DNA of 64,000 nt from Pseudoramibacter sp. (GTDB lineage: Bacteria; Bacillota; Clostridia; Eubacteriales; Eubacteriaceae). A program made the position numbers and the translations under genes. Every line of letters starts with the position of its first letter. The stretch's first letter is position 1. The notes beneath the pieces are model-generated. The model did not search any database, was not told the DNA's origin, and saw only the letters and a program-made list of their open reading frames with translations. Positions 29,847 through 37,854 of the stretch are shown here, one piece after another. The stretch spans positions 682,001 through 746,000 of the forward strand of contig NZ_JAKVLT010000001.1 in NCBI RefSeq assembly GCF_022484225.1, given 5' to 3'.

Positions 29847-30903
29847 GGGCAGACGCCGGCGCCTCTGGGACGAAGAGCTGGCGGCCTTCTGCGGCGAGCT
29901 GGCTGTGCTTATGGGGTCGGGCCTCGACCTCGTCGAAGCCATGGCCACCTTCGCCGAAGGGGAGCCCCAGGGCTTTGTGAAAACCGGCGTCGAATCGGCG
30001 CTGGCCGCGGTGCGCCAGGGCATGCCCTTCAGCACCGCCATGGCCGAATCCGGTCTGGAGCTGCCCCAGCTCGTCATCGAGACCCTGCGGGTCGGGGAAG
30101 TCTCCGGGCGCCTCGTCCCGGTTTTGGAACGGCTGGAACGCCATTACGAAAGGCGGAGCCGGCAGAAGAATAAATTAATTCAAATACTGATATACCCGGC
30201 GATCGTCCTCCTCATGACCCTCGGGGTCACGCGCTATCTGGTGAAGCAGGTGCTGCCGAGCCTGACGGCGACGCTGTCCAGCCTGAATTTATCCATGACG
30301 GCGGGCACGCGGGTGATGATCGCATTAAACGGTGCTGTGGCCAATGTATTGCTGGCTGCGGCCGGTGTTTTTGGGGCCCTCTGGCTGCTCCATCTGGTAC
30401 TGCCCGAGTCGGCCGCCCTGCGCCGGCAGATCGATTACGGTTTTCTGCATTGGCCCTTCCTGGGCCGGATGCGCCGCCTGGAACTCTGGGCGGCTTATCT
30501 GGACATGCTGGTTTTGGCTCTGGAGAGCGGCGTCGACTTGGTGACGTCGCTGTCTGTGGCGGCAAAGCCGGCCGCCAACGCGTACTTCAAGGCGCAGCTC
30601 AGCCTGCTGCCCGAAGCCGCGGGCCAGGGATGGGCCCTGTCGGAAAGCCTCGACGCAACCGGTCTGATGGACAAAGGAGGTGTTCGCTTAATATTAGTGG
30701 GAGAAAAAGCAGGACAGCTGACGGCCATGTTAAAAAAGGCGGGCATGCGTTACCGCAAGCAGTATGACCGCCGGTTCGCGCGGCTTTCCGCCGTGATGGA
30801 ACCCCTGCTCATCATCATTGTGGGCATTCTTGTGGGCTGCATCATCGTGTCTTTCATCAGTCTGCTGTACACCATTTACGGCGGATACGCTGCGCTGATG
30901 TGA
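29821..30903 (+). CDS. comGB: Type II secretion F-domain membrane protein, ComGB/PilC-like
   Basis: A 360-residue polytopic membrane protein with two T2SF domains: the first around 15-135 (ELAVLMGSGLDLVEAMATFAEGEPQG..., ETLRVGEVSGRLVPVLERLE), the second around 220-340 (LDMLVLALESGVDLVTSL...LILVGEKAGQLTAMLKKAG). Membrane helices include ILIYPAIVLLMTLGVTRYL, VLLAAAGVFGALWLLHLVL and LLIIIVGILVGCIIVSFISL. It is the platform for the ATPase. The start lies inside comGA, implying translational coupling. Confidence 0.9.
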   Translation: MTTSRIIFKGRRRRLWDEELAAFCGELAVLMGSGLDLVEAMATFAEGEPQGFVKTGVESALAAVRQGMPFSTAMAESGLELPQLVIETLRVGEVSGRLVPVLERLERHYERRSRQKNKLIQILIYPAIVLLMTLGVTRYLVKQVLPSLTATLSSLNLSMTAGTRVMIALNGAVANVLLAAAGVFGALWLLHLVLPESAALRRQIDYGFLHWPFLGRMRRLELWAAYLDMLVLALESGVDLVTSLSVAAKPAANAYFKAQLSLLPEAAGQGWALSESLDATGLMDKGGVRLILVGEKAGQLTAMLKKAGMRYRKQYDRRFARLSAVMEPLLIIIVGILVGCIIVSFISLLYTIYGGYAALM

Positions 30904-30922
30904 ATTTGATAAGGAGAAAGAA

Positions 30923-31297
30923 ATGAAAAAAGTAAGAAAGAATCAAAAAGGCTTCACTTTGGCTGAGATGTTGGTGGTATTGGTCATCATCGGGATTCTG
31001 GCGGGGATCATGATCGTCGCGGTGCCCCAGATCATCGAGCGGTCCCGGGCCCAGGTGGACAAGGCCAACGCGAAGCAGGTGACGTCGGCCGTCACCCTTT
31101 ACGAAGCGGATCAAGGCAGCCTTCCGACGGTGACGGCCGCCTCCGGAAGCAACGAAGCCTACAACGAAGTGGTGCAGAAGCTGGTGCAGGGCAAATACCT
31201 GAAGAAGGAAGCGGACAATGACTACAGCGCAAAACAAAAGGGCAAGGTCTTCGTCTACGATTCGGCGGAAGGGGTCGTGGCCCTCGCGGATCAGTAA
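30923..31297 (+). CDS. comGC: Major pseudopilin, ComGC/PilA-like
   Basis: 124 residues with a short basic prepilin leader (MKKVRKNQKG) cleaved before FTLAEMLVVLVIIGILAGI, giving the N-methylated Phe+1 and Glu+5 typical of type IV pilins. The rest is a small soluble domain (SAVTLYEADQGSLPTV...DYSAKQKGKVFVYDSAEGVV), as in ComGC or GspG. AAGGAG precedes the start by 8 bases. A prepilin peptidase must be supplied from outside the window. Confidence 0.92.
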   Translation: MKKVRKNQKGFTLAEMLVVLVIIGILAGIMIVAVPQIIERSRAQVDKANAKQVTSAVTLYEADQGSLPTVTAASGSNEAYNEVVQKLVQGKYLKKEADNDYSAKQKGKVFVYDSAEGVVALADQ

Positions 31298-31757
31298 CCG
31301 GGGCATGACCCTCGGAGAAATGCTCGTGGTGCTGGTTTTGATCGGTCTTTTGAGCAGTGGGGCGGCAGCAGTGGGGACTGCCGGGGTGCGCATGGCAAAT
31401 CGAGAGTCTTTTGAATCGGAATGCGGGGCCCTGCGGGACACCTTGAACGACGCCCGGGACCGGGCGCTGATGCAGAGCGCCAAACGGGACGCCGTCGTCG
31501 ACTTTTACAGCGACATGGCCGTGGTGAAGATCTGGGACGACCGGAAGGATCAATACACGTCTCAAATCATCCATTTTGAAAAACTCACCGCTTCCGCGGC
31601 CAAAGGCGCGGCCGACCCGAACTACCACTACCAGGTTCGCTTTTCCGCCCAGGGTACCATCAACAAAGGGCAGACGATCCGGCTGAACGGCCCCGGCCAG
31701 CTGAAAAAAAGCCTGGTGCTTCAGCCGGTGACCGGGCGCATCTGGCTGTCCCCATGA
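31218..31757 (+). CDS. Minor pseudopilin (ComGD/GspH-like)
   Basis: 179 residues. The start lies 80 bases inside comGC, with GAAGGAA 7 bases upstream. This gives a long 29-residue basic leader ending in NRG, before MTLGEMLVVLVLIGLLSSGAA with Glu+5. The soluble domain (ECGALRDTLNDARDRALMQSAKRDAVVDFY...RLNGPGQL) fits GspH/ComGD minor pilins that prime the pseudopilus tip. Alternative later starts exist, but only by cutting into the leader. Confidence 0.82.
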   Translation: MTTAQNKRARSSSTIRRKGSWPSRISNRGMTLGEMLVVLVLIGLLSSGAAAVGTAGVRMANRESFESECGALRDTLNDARDRALMQSAKRDAVVDFYSDMAVVKIWDDRKDQYTSQIIHFEKLTASAAKGAADPNYHYQVRFSAQGTINKGQTIRLNGPGQLKKSLVLQPVTGRIWLSP

Positions 31758-32221
31758 AACAGCACGGCAAAGCTTTAAAAATCCGGGACAGCCGAGGCAT
31801 GACCCTCGTGGACAGCCTGGCGGGGCTGGTCATCATCGGGATGCTCTCGGTTCTCATGGTCACGCTGCTCGGGAACCTGGCGATTCTCAAAAAGGCGTCG
31901 GCGGGGCTCAACGCCCAGGGGCAGGGGCTGCCCAGGGCTTACTGCCGGGCTCAGTCGGCGATCGCCGCCATGGGCCATCCGGACAAGGCGGCGGCCAACG
32001 CGCGGCTTGAGACGGAAGCCGAGGCCCTTTCGAACCAGAATGCGGCGGTTCAGATGAAGGTGGACCGGATTTCCGGCAACGCCTATTATCTGACCCTGAC
32101 CATCGCGCCCAGGGGCGCGAAGGCGGAAACCTACGAGGAAGTGATTTATGGGGCACCGAGAACGACCGATCCGGAAAATTCAGACGAAACTGCAGAACCG
32201 CCGGGGGATGACCCTGGTTGA
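31754..32221 (+). CDS. Minor pseudopilin (ComGE-position)
   Basis: 155 residues. The start overlaps the previous stop (ATGA). The prepilin leader ends in SRG, before MTLVDSLAGLVIIGMLSVLMV; position +5 is Asp rather than the usual Glu, a conservative but notable change because Glu+5 orders subunit packing. The remaining domain (AYCRAQSAIAAMGHPDKAAA...ITIAPRGAKAETYEEV) is not strongly diagnostic. Assignment rests on leader and operon position. Confidence 0.78.
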   Translation: MKQHGKALKIRDSRGMTLVDSLAGLVIIGMLSVLMVTLLGNLAILKKASAGLNAQGQGLPRAYCRAQSAIAAMGHPDKAAANARLETEAEALSNQNAAVQMKVDRISGNAYYLTLTIAPRGAKAETYEEVIYGAPRTTDPENSDETAEPPGDDPG

Positions 32222-32699
32222 GCTCCTCATCACGCTGATCATCATCGGCCTTACAGCCGGGCTGCTGCCCGGCTTTGTCGCAGTGTTCACCAAGGAGCCC
32301 AAAGCAGCGTCGGCCCGGAGCCACACCCAGGATTTCCGCCACGTCCACGTCTTTATCGAAAAGACCATCCGCTCGGCGGATTCGATTGTGATCGACGGGG
32401 ACACCCTTTACGTTCAGGATCTGGAGACGCCGAAATATTACGACGTTTACACGTTAGCCAAAACGACCCATATCCTGTATCGGGATAAATACTACGACAA
32501 TTTCACCCCCCTTGTGAGCGGCTCCCGCAGCCAGATGGATGCGGAAGTCGCCGTTTTTGAACTGGCGCCGGAATGGCAGGACGACCGCCCGAACGGCGTC
32601 TTTCGGTTGAAAATGCAGTACATCGGAGAGGAGACGGTTTATGAAACGGAAATTTACGCCCCGGCCCACGCCCAGACCGTCGTCCTCAAAAATCCTTAA
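32148..32699 (+). CDS. Minor pseudopilin (ComGF-position)
   Basis: 183 residues, starting 74 bases inside the previous gene with GAGGAAG 7-8 bases upstream. The leader ends in NRRG, before MTLVELLITLIIIGLTAGLLP with Glu+5. The C-terminal domain (FRHVHVFIEKTIRSADSIVIDGDTLYVQ) resembles GspJ/ComGF-type larger minor pilins. The strong out-of-frame overlap with both neighbours keeps the set cotranslated. Confidence 0.8.
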   Translation: MGHRERPIRKIQTKLQNRRGMTLVELLITLIIIGLTAGLLPGFVAVFTKEPKAASARSHTQDFRHVHVFIEKTIRSADSIVIDGDTLYVQDLETPKYYDVYTLAKTTHILYRDKYYDNFTPLVSGSRSQMDAEVAVFELAPEWQDDRPNGVFRLKMQYIGEETVYETEIYAPAHAQTVVLKNP

Positions 32700-33060
32700 A
32701 CAAAGGGGATCGGTGCTGCCGCTGGTGCTCATCGTGATGATCCTCGCGGTGGTGCCGATTCTCGCTTTGTACACCTATAACGGCCGGGAGCTGGAAACGG
32801 CGGCCCGCTACCGGGATCACGAAGCCTGCCTGGTGCTTTTGGATTCCAGCACGGCTCTGTGCCGGGCGCAGATCGAAGCCGACGGCGCCTACACCGGGGA
32901 GACTCTGAAACAGGACCGGGGCAGGGCGGAGATTCAGGTGAACCGCCTGAACGCCGAAAGCTGGTTTTTCCGGTGCACCGCGGTTTACGGCACGGCGAAG
33001 TCCAGCACCAGCGGAACCTTTGCGTTAAAAGACAATGAACTCGTGATGACCGCCCCTTAA
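32641..33060 (+). CDS. Last pseudopilus gene (ComGG/PilX-like)
   Basis: 139 residues, starting 59 bases inside the preceding gene behind GGAGAGGAGAC. A basic N-terminus (MKRKFTPRPTPRPSSSKILK) precedes QRGSVLPLVLIVMILAVVPILAL, a single hydrophobic helix. The Gly-Ser-Val-Leu-Pro context resembles PilX/GspK/ComGG proteins, which lack a normal Glu+5 motif. The short domain after the helix has two Cys (EACLVL, TALCRA) and a third (FRCTA), possibly forming a disulfide outside the cell. It is the seventh and final gene of the array. Confidence 0.75.
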   Translation: MKRKFTPRPTPRPSSSKILKQRGSVLPLVLIVMILAVVPILALYTYNGRELETAARYRDHEACLVLLDSSTALCRAQIEADGAYTGETLKQDRGRAEIQVNRLNAESWFFRCTAVYGTAKSSTSGTFALKDNELVMTAP

Positions 33061-33176
33061 CCCAGATAATGCTTTTTCTTTTCAGGTTTTTATGATAAAC
33101 TAGTTCAAACATTTTAATAGATTGGATACTGACAATAAAATCATGCGCGCACTGCGCAGAGAAAGGGAACGATTAT

Positions 33177-35003
33177 ATGTGTGGCATTATCGGATACACT
33201 GGTAAATTAGAGGCTCAAAATGTTTTGATCGACGGGCTGTCCCGCCTGGAATACCGGGGCTACGACAGCGCCGGAATCGCGTATTTCAGAGAAAACATCG
33301 CCCATATTTCAATCCGCAAGACGGCGGGCAAGGTCAAGGACCTGCGCTCGGTCTGCGACAAGGTCAATCCGTCCACCTGCGGCATCGGCCATACCCGCTG
33401 GGCGACCCACGGCGGCGTCTCAACGACCAACGCCCACCCGCACCGGGTTGGACAGGTGGCCCTCATTCACAACGGCATCATCGAAAATTACGCGGCGATC
33501 ACCGAAAAGTTCAATCTGGGAGACGAACTCCAGTCGGAAACGGACACGGAAGTCGGCGCCGCCCTCCTGAATCATTTCTACAGCCAGGATCACGACCCGA
33601 AATCGGCGATCCGCAAGGCCGTGGCGGAAATCAAAGGCTCCTTCGCCTTTGGCATTCTCTTTGAAGACCGCCCCGGGGAAATTTACGCGGTCCGCAATGT
33701 CAGCCCGATGGTGGCGGCTTACGATCCGGAAATCGGCGCTTTCATCGCATCGGACGTCACCGCGTTCATCGAACACACCAACCGCTATTTCGTCGTGCCG
33801 GAATACGCCGTGGTAGCCCTGTCGCCAAATGGCATTGAAGTGGAAGACCTCAAAGGCCAGAAGCTCACGCCGGAATTCATGACCGTGGACTGGGATCTGA
33901 CCGCTGCTGAAAAAGACGGCTATCCCCATTTCATGCTCAAGGAAATTCACGAACAGCCTGCCGCGATCACGAGAACCATCACTCCGAGAATCGCAGACGG
34001 TCTGCCGGATTTTGCCCAGGACGGTGTGCCCGACGATTTCTTTGAAGGAGTCCGGGACGTGACGATCATCGCCTGCGGCACGGCGATGTACGCCGGCATG
34101 GTCGGCGCGGAATTCATCCAGAACCATCTGGGGCTGCCGGTTACCGTGTCCATCGCGTCGGAATTCCGCTACGCACGGCCGGTCATCGATAAAGATTCGA
34201 TGGTCATCGTCGTGTCCCAGTCCGGGGAAACCATCGACACCCTGGAAGCCCTGCGCCTGGCGAAAAAATACACCGACCGCACCCTGTCCATCGTCAACGT
34301 CAAAGCGTCGTCGATTGCCCGGGAAAGTCATTACGTCGTCTACACCCACGCTGGTCCGGAAATCGCCGTGGCCTCCACCAAGGCCTACACCGTTCAGGTG
34401 GCGACGATGTTCCTTTTAGGCTTTAAGCTCGGCCTCGCGTCGGGCCGGCTCACCGAAGATGAAGCCCGGGACCGGGTGGCCGCTTTGAAGGCCATGCCCG
34501 CTCACATGGAAGAGGTGCTGGCTTATGAAAATCAGGTCAAGGAACTGACGAGCCGGATGATCAACGCCCATGACGCGTTCTACATCGGCCGGGGCCTGGA
34601 CTATCGGGTCGCCATGGAAGGGGCGTTAAAGCTCAAGGAAATTTCTTACATCCACGCCGAAGCCTACGCGGCCGGGGAACTGAAGCATGGGACGATTTCC
34701 CTGATCGAAAAGGGCGTGCCAGTGATCGCCATCGCGAACCAGCAGCCCGTTTATGAAAAGATGATCTCCAACATCCGGGAAGTCAAGGCCCGGGACGCCT
34801 TCGTCATTTTGATTTCGAAGGACAAGGCGGTCCACGACCCGTCGATCTGCAACGTGCATCTGTCGATTCCAGACGTGCCCGACGATTTCACGGTCTTTGA
34901 AACCGCTGTGCTGTGTCAGCTCATCGGCTACTACACCTCAGTCGGCAAAGGCCTCGATCCGGATCAGCCGAGAAACCTGGCCAAATCCGTGACCGTTGAA
35001 TAA
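33177..35003 (+). CDS. glmS: Glutamine--fructose-6-phosphate aminotransferase (isomerizing)
   Basis: 608 residues. It makes glucosamine-6-phosphate for peptidoglycan precursors. The N-terminal glutaminase domain starts with MCGIIGYTG, whose Cys2 is the catalytic nucleophile after Met removal, and contains HTRWATHGGVS. Two SIS domains follow (IACGTAMYAGMVG, VSQSGETIDTLEALR; then YIGRGLDYRVAMEGALKLKEISYIHAEAY). It ends in the conserved PRNLAKSVTVE. An AAAGGGA ribosome site lies 8-9 bases upstream. I looked for a glmS ribozyme in the 116-bp upstream gap and did not see one. Confidence 0.97.
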   Translation: MCGIIGYTGKLEAQNVLIDGLSRLEYRGYDSAGIAYFRENIAHISIRKTAGKVKDLRSVCDKVNPSTCGIGHTRWATHGGVSTTNAHPHRVGQVALIHNGIIENYAAITEKFNLGDELQSETDTEVGAALLNHFYSQDHDPKSAIRKAVAEIKGSFAFGILFEDRPGEIYAVRNVSPMVAAYDPEIGAFIASDVTAFIEHTNRYFVVPEYAVVALSPNGIEVEDLKGQKLTPEFMTVDWDLTAAEKDGYPHFMLKEIHEQPAAITRTITPRIADGLPDFAQDGVPDDFFEGVRDVTIIACGTAMYAGMVGAEFIQNHLGLPVTVSIASEFRYARPVIDKDSMVIVVSQSGETIDTLEALRLAKKYTDRTLSIVNVKASSIARESHYVVYTHAGPEIAVASTKAYTVQVATMFLLGFKLGLASGRLTEDEARDRVAALKAMPAHMEEVLAYENQVKELTSRMINAHDAFYIGRGLDYRVAMEGALKLKEISYIHAEAYAAGELKHGTISLIEKGVPVIAIANQQPVYEKMISNIREVKARDAFVILISKDKAVHDPSICNVHLSIPDVPDDFTVFETAVLCQLIGYYTSVGKGLDPDQPRNLAKSVTVE

Positions 35004-35030
35004 TGCATAAACCTGCCGGAAAACCGGCGG

Positions 35031-35064
35031 AAACGCCCGAATTGATGCGTTCGGGCGTTTTTAT
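35031..35064 (+). terminator. Intrinsic terminator after glmS
   Basis: AAACGCCCGAA/TTCGGGCGTTT, an 11-bp stem with an 8-base loop and T-run. A small GCCGG-AAAA-CCGGC hairpin precedes it. Confidence 0.92.
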
Positions 35065-35114
35065 TTTGCCTTAAACGCAAATTCAAAATTACAGATTTTT
35101 GGTTTGGGTAGTGT

Positions 35115-35144
35115 TTCTTGAACTCCGGCGCCCTGCTCTATAAT
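35115..35144 (+). promoter_or_regulatory. Putative promoter of the glycyl radical diol dehydratase operon
   Basis: The -10 TATAAT (35139-35144) is perfect. The -35 is weak: TTCTTG at 35115-35120 gives an 18-bp spacer, while TTGAAC at 35118 gives only 15. A weak -35 suits activator dependence, for which the AraC-type regulator downstream is a candidate. The leader to 35223 contains no gene. Confidence 0.5.
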
Positions 35145-35223
35145 GAAATCGCAAGCATTGTTGGTGTGTGTGAAGCGATGCTGCGCAATAAAATGAAATG
35201 AAAAGCTTATAGAGGAGGCTATT

Positions 35224-37839
35224 ATGGGAATTGCAAAAGGATTCACCGAACCCACTGATCGGGTCAAACGTCTGAAAAAACGCATTATCGATGCAACGCC
35301 GACGGTTGAAGCAGATCGTGCGGAACTCATTACAGAAGCGTACCGGAAACATGAAAAAGAAGCGCCGGTCATGCGGATTGCTCATGCGAATGAACACATT
35401 CTGAACAACATTCCAATCACGATTCGCCCTGACGAATTGATCGTCGGGTCTGCGACCATCACAGACCGCGGCTGCCAGATTTTCCCAGAATACTCATTCA
35501 AATGGGTTGCCGATGAATTTGACACCATGGCGACGCGTAAATGCGACCCCTTTGAAATTCCAGAAGATACGAAAAAACGTCTGGCTAAAGTTTTTGAATA
35601 CTGGCCGGGCAGAACCAACTCCGAACTGGCCAGCTCCCTCATGTCGGACACTTGCCAGAAATGCCAGGATTTAGGCGTGTTCACCGTTGGGAACTACTAC
35701 TACAACGGGATCGGCCACGTCTGCGTCGACTACGGCAAAGTCCTGCGCGTCGGCTTCAGCGGCATCATCCGCGAAGCAGCTGAAAAGAAAGCCGCCCTCG
35801 ATCCCAACGATCCGGCGACCATTAAAAAACGCCAGTTCTACGATGCCGTGATCATCACTTACAATGCGGCGATCAACTACGCGCACCGCTACGCTGAAAA
35901 AGCATTGGAAATGGCGAAGACGGAAATCAACCCGCAGCGTCAGAAAGAACTGCTCGTCATCGCTCAGAACTGTCAGAACGTTCCGGAAAAACCGGCTCAG
36001 AACTTCTGGGAAGCCTGCCAGTCCTTCTGGTTTGTCCAATTGATCATGCAGATCGAATCTTCAGGCCACTCCATTTCACCTGGACGTTTCGATCAGTACA
36101 TGTATCCGTACTACAAGAACGATGCCAATATGACCCGTGACTTTGCTCAGGAACTGGTCGACTGCATCTTTATCAAACTCAACGACTTAAACAAAACAAG
36201 AGACGCGGTTTCTGACGAATTGTTCGCCGGCTACGCGATTTTCCAGAATATGTGCGCCGGCGGCCAGACCCCTGAAGGGCTCGATGCAACCAACGACGTT
36301 TCCTATATGCAGCTGGATGCCATCGCCCACACCGGCCTGCCACAGCCGTCCATGTCTATCCGCTACTGGGACGGCACCCCGGATGAATTCCTGTACCGCG
36401 CCTGCGAAGTCGTCCGTCTGGGACACGGCCTGCCGGCCATGTACAGCGACGAAGTCGCCATTCCGATGCTGGAAAACGACGGCGTCAAACTGGAAGACGC
36501 CAGAGACTGGCTGCCGATCGGCTGCGTCGAACCTCAGCCTCAGCACAAGACAGACGGCTGGCACGATGCCGCTTTCTTCAACTGCTGCAAAGTTTTAGAT
36601 ATCACGATGCACAACGGCCGCTGCCGCGGCGAACAGCTCGGGCCGAAGACGGGCGAAATGACCGACTTCAAGACCTTTGAAGATTTTGTGTCCGCTTACG
36701 AAACCCAGATGAAATTCTTCATCGACTACCTGGTCGAAGCCGACAACTGCGTCGACTACGCCCACATGATGAACATGACCCTGCCCTTCGAATCCGCACT
36801 GGTTGACGGCTGCATGGACAAGGGCGCGACGGTTCAGGAAGGCGCGGCCATTTACAACTTCACCGGGCCTCAGGCCTTCGGGGTTGCCGATATCATCGAC
36901 TCCTTCGTCGCTGTAAAGAAACACGTCTACGACGACAAAGACATCTCCATGGCCGATTTGATGGACGCAGTGGATCACAACTTCGGCTATGCCGTTGACC
37001 CGACAGGGGCACCGGACGGCGCAGACCGCAGCCAGGTGGCACCGAAGGGCGGCAGCACCGCATCATCCGCTTCCGGCGGACGCTCCGCGATGGAACAGAA
37101 GATCTGGGATGTCGTCCAGTCTGTTCTCAAAGGCAGCAGCAATGTGGACATCGCATCCATCGCCCAGTCTGCATCGGCATCCGCGCCGACCGACAGCTGC
37201 AGCGCCTGCGACGCCAGCGCATCTGATTTGGCCAAATGGGAAAAGATTCACCAGATGCTGCTGAACTCACCGCACTTCGGCAACGATATTCCTGAAGTCG
37301 ACTTGCTCGGGCGCCGCCTGACCAAGATTTACTCCAGCAACGTTCACGGCAAAAAGAACCCCCGCGGCGGGATCTATCACGCCGGCTGCTACACCGTTTC
37401 AGCCAACGTCGGGATGGGCCGTGCCGTTGACGCACTTCCGGACGGCCGTCTGGCACAGACTGCCTTGTCTGACAACATTTCACCGCGCCACGGCTGCGAT
37501 GTCAGCGGACCGACTGCCGCCAACGCATCGTCTGCAACCATCGATGCCCTCGACTTCGGCAACGGCACCCTGCTGAACCAGAAGCTCCAGCCGTCAGCCG
37601 TCGCAGGAGACGAAGGCCTGAAACGCTTTGCCGCACTGGTCAGAGCTTACTTCGATCACAAGGGCTATCACATTCAGTTCAACATTGTGGACCGCGCGAC
37701 CCTGCTCGAAGCGCAGAAACATCCGGAACAGCACAAAGACCTCATCGTCCGCGTCGCCGGATACTCCGCACAGTTTGTCGTTCTGGCCAAAGATGTTCAG
37801 GACGATATCATCGCGAGAACCGAACAGACATTCGAATAA
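35224..37839 (+). CDS. Glycyl radical diol (1,2-propanediol/glycerol) dehydratase with an internal insertion
   Basis: 871 residues. A B12-independent dehydratase that uses a glycyl radical to abstract hydrogen via an active-site cysteine, giving propionaldehyde or 3-hydroxypropionaldehyde. The thiyl Cys is C434 in LPIGCVEPQ and the glycyl residue G846 in RVAGYSA. GHSISPGRFDQYMYP and KTDGWHDAAFFN match the diol/glycerol dehydratase branch. In the characterised Clostridium butyricum enzyme these sit at C433 and G763, so nearly all of the extra length lies between them. The extra block is residues about 590-668, described separately. The choline lyase branch shares GCVEP; I judge it less likely because of the WHDAAFFN segment and the pdu neighbourhood. 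AGAGGAGG precedes the ATG; the activase follows after 15 bases. Confidence 0.85.
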   Translation: MGIAKGFTEPTDRVKRLKKRIIDATPTVEADRAELITEAYRKHEKEAPVMRIAHANEHILNNIPITIRPDELIVGSATITDRGCQIFPEYSFKWVADEFDTMATRKCDPFEIPEDTKKRLAKVFEYWPGRTNSELASSLMSDTCQKCQDLGVFTVGNYYYNGIGHVCVDYGKVLRVGFSGIIREAAEKKAALDPNDPATIKKRQFYDAVIITYNAAINYAHRYAEKALEMAKTEINPQRQKELLVIAQNCQNVPEKPAQNFWEACQSFWFVQLIMQIESSGHSISPGRFDQYMYPYYKNDANMTRDFAQELVDCIFIKLNDLNKTRDAVSDELFAGYAIFQNMCAGGQTPEGLDATNDVSYMQLDAIAHTGLPQPSMSIRYWDGTPDEFLYRACEVVRLGHGLPAMYSDEVAIPMLENDGVKLEDARDWLPIGCVEPQPQHKTDGWHDAAFFNCCKVLDITMHNGRCRGEQLGPKTGEMTDFKTFEDFVSAYETQMKFFIDYLVEADNCVDYAHMMNMTLPFESALVDGCMDKGATVQEGAAIYNFTGPQAFGVADIIDSFVAVKKHVYDDKDISMADLMDAVDHNFGYAVDPTGAPDGADRSQVAPKGGSTASSASGGRSAMEQKIWDVVQSVLKGSSNVDIASIAQSASASAPTDSCSACDASASDLAKWEKIHQMLLNSPHFGNDIPEVDLLGRRLTKIYSSNVHGKKNPRGGIYHAGCYTVSANVGMGRAVDALPDGRLAQTALSDNISPRHGCDVSGPTAANASSATIDALDFGNGTLLNQKLQPSAVAGDEGLKRFAALVRAYFDHKGYHIQFNIVDRATLLEAQKHPEQHKDLIVRVAGYSAQFVVLAKDVQDDIIARTEQTFE
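36991..37227 (+). other. Insertion in the glycyl radical enzyme with an encapsulation-peptide-like helix
   Basis: Codons 590-668 of the dehydratase. The core fold reads VDHNFGY before the block and LAKWEKIHQMLLNSPHFGND after it, as a contiguous segment would in ordinary members. In between lies a Gly/Ser/Ala-rich linker (QVAPKGGSTASSASGG), an amphipathic helix MEQKIWDVVQSVLKG (residues 623-637) and a second Ser/Ala/Cys linker (ASIAQSASASAPTDSCSACD). The helix has the spacing of the N-terminal targeting helices of PduD, PduE and PduP in this same locus. Its role as an internal cargo tag is inferred. Confidence 0.65.
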
Positions 37840-37854
37840 TAAGGAGAAGCCGCG

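Noticed and set aside
33061..33176. Possible glmS ribozyme upstream of glmS
   Set aside because: The 116-bp gap is too short and shows none of the conserved core; only a small GCGC hairpin near the start was seen.
35224..37839. Choline trimethylamine-lyase (CutC)
   Set aside because: The GCVEP motif is shared, but the KTDGWHDAAFFN segment and the pdu gene neighbourhood favour a diol/glycerol dehydratase; a family tree would settle it.
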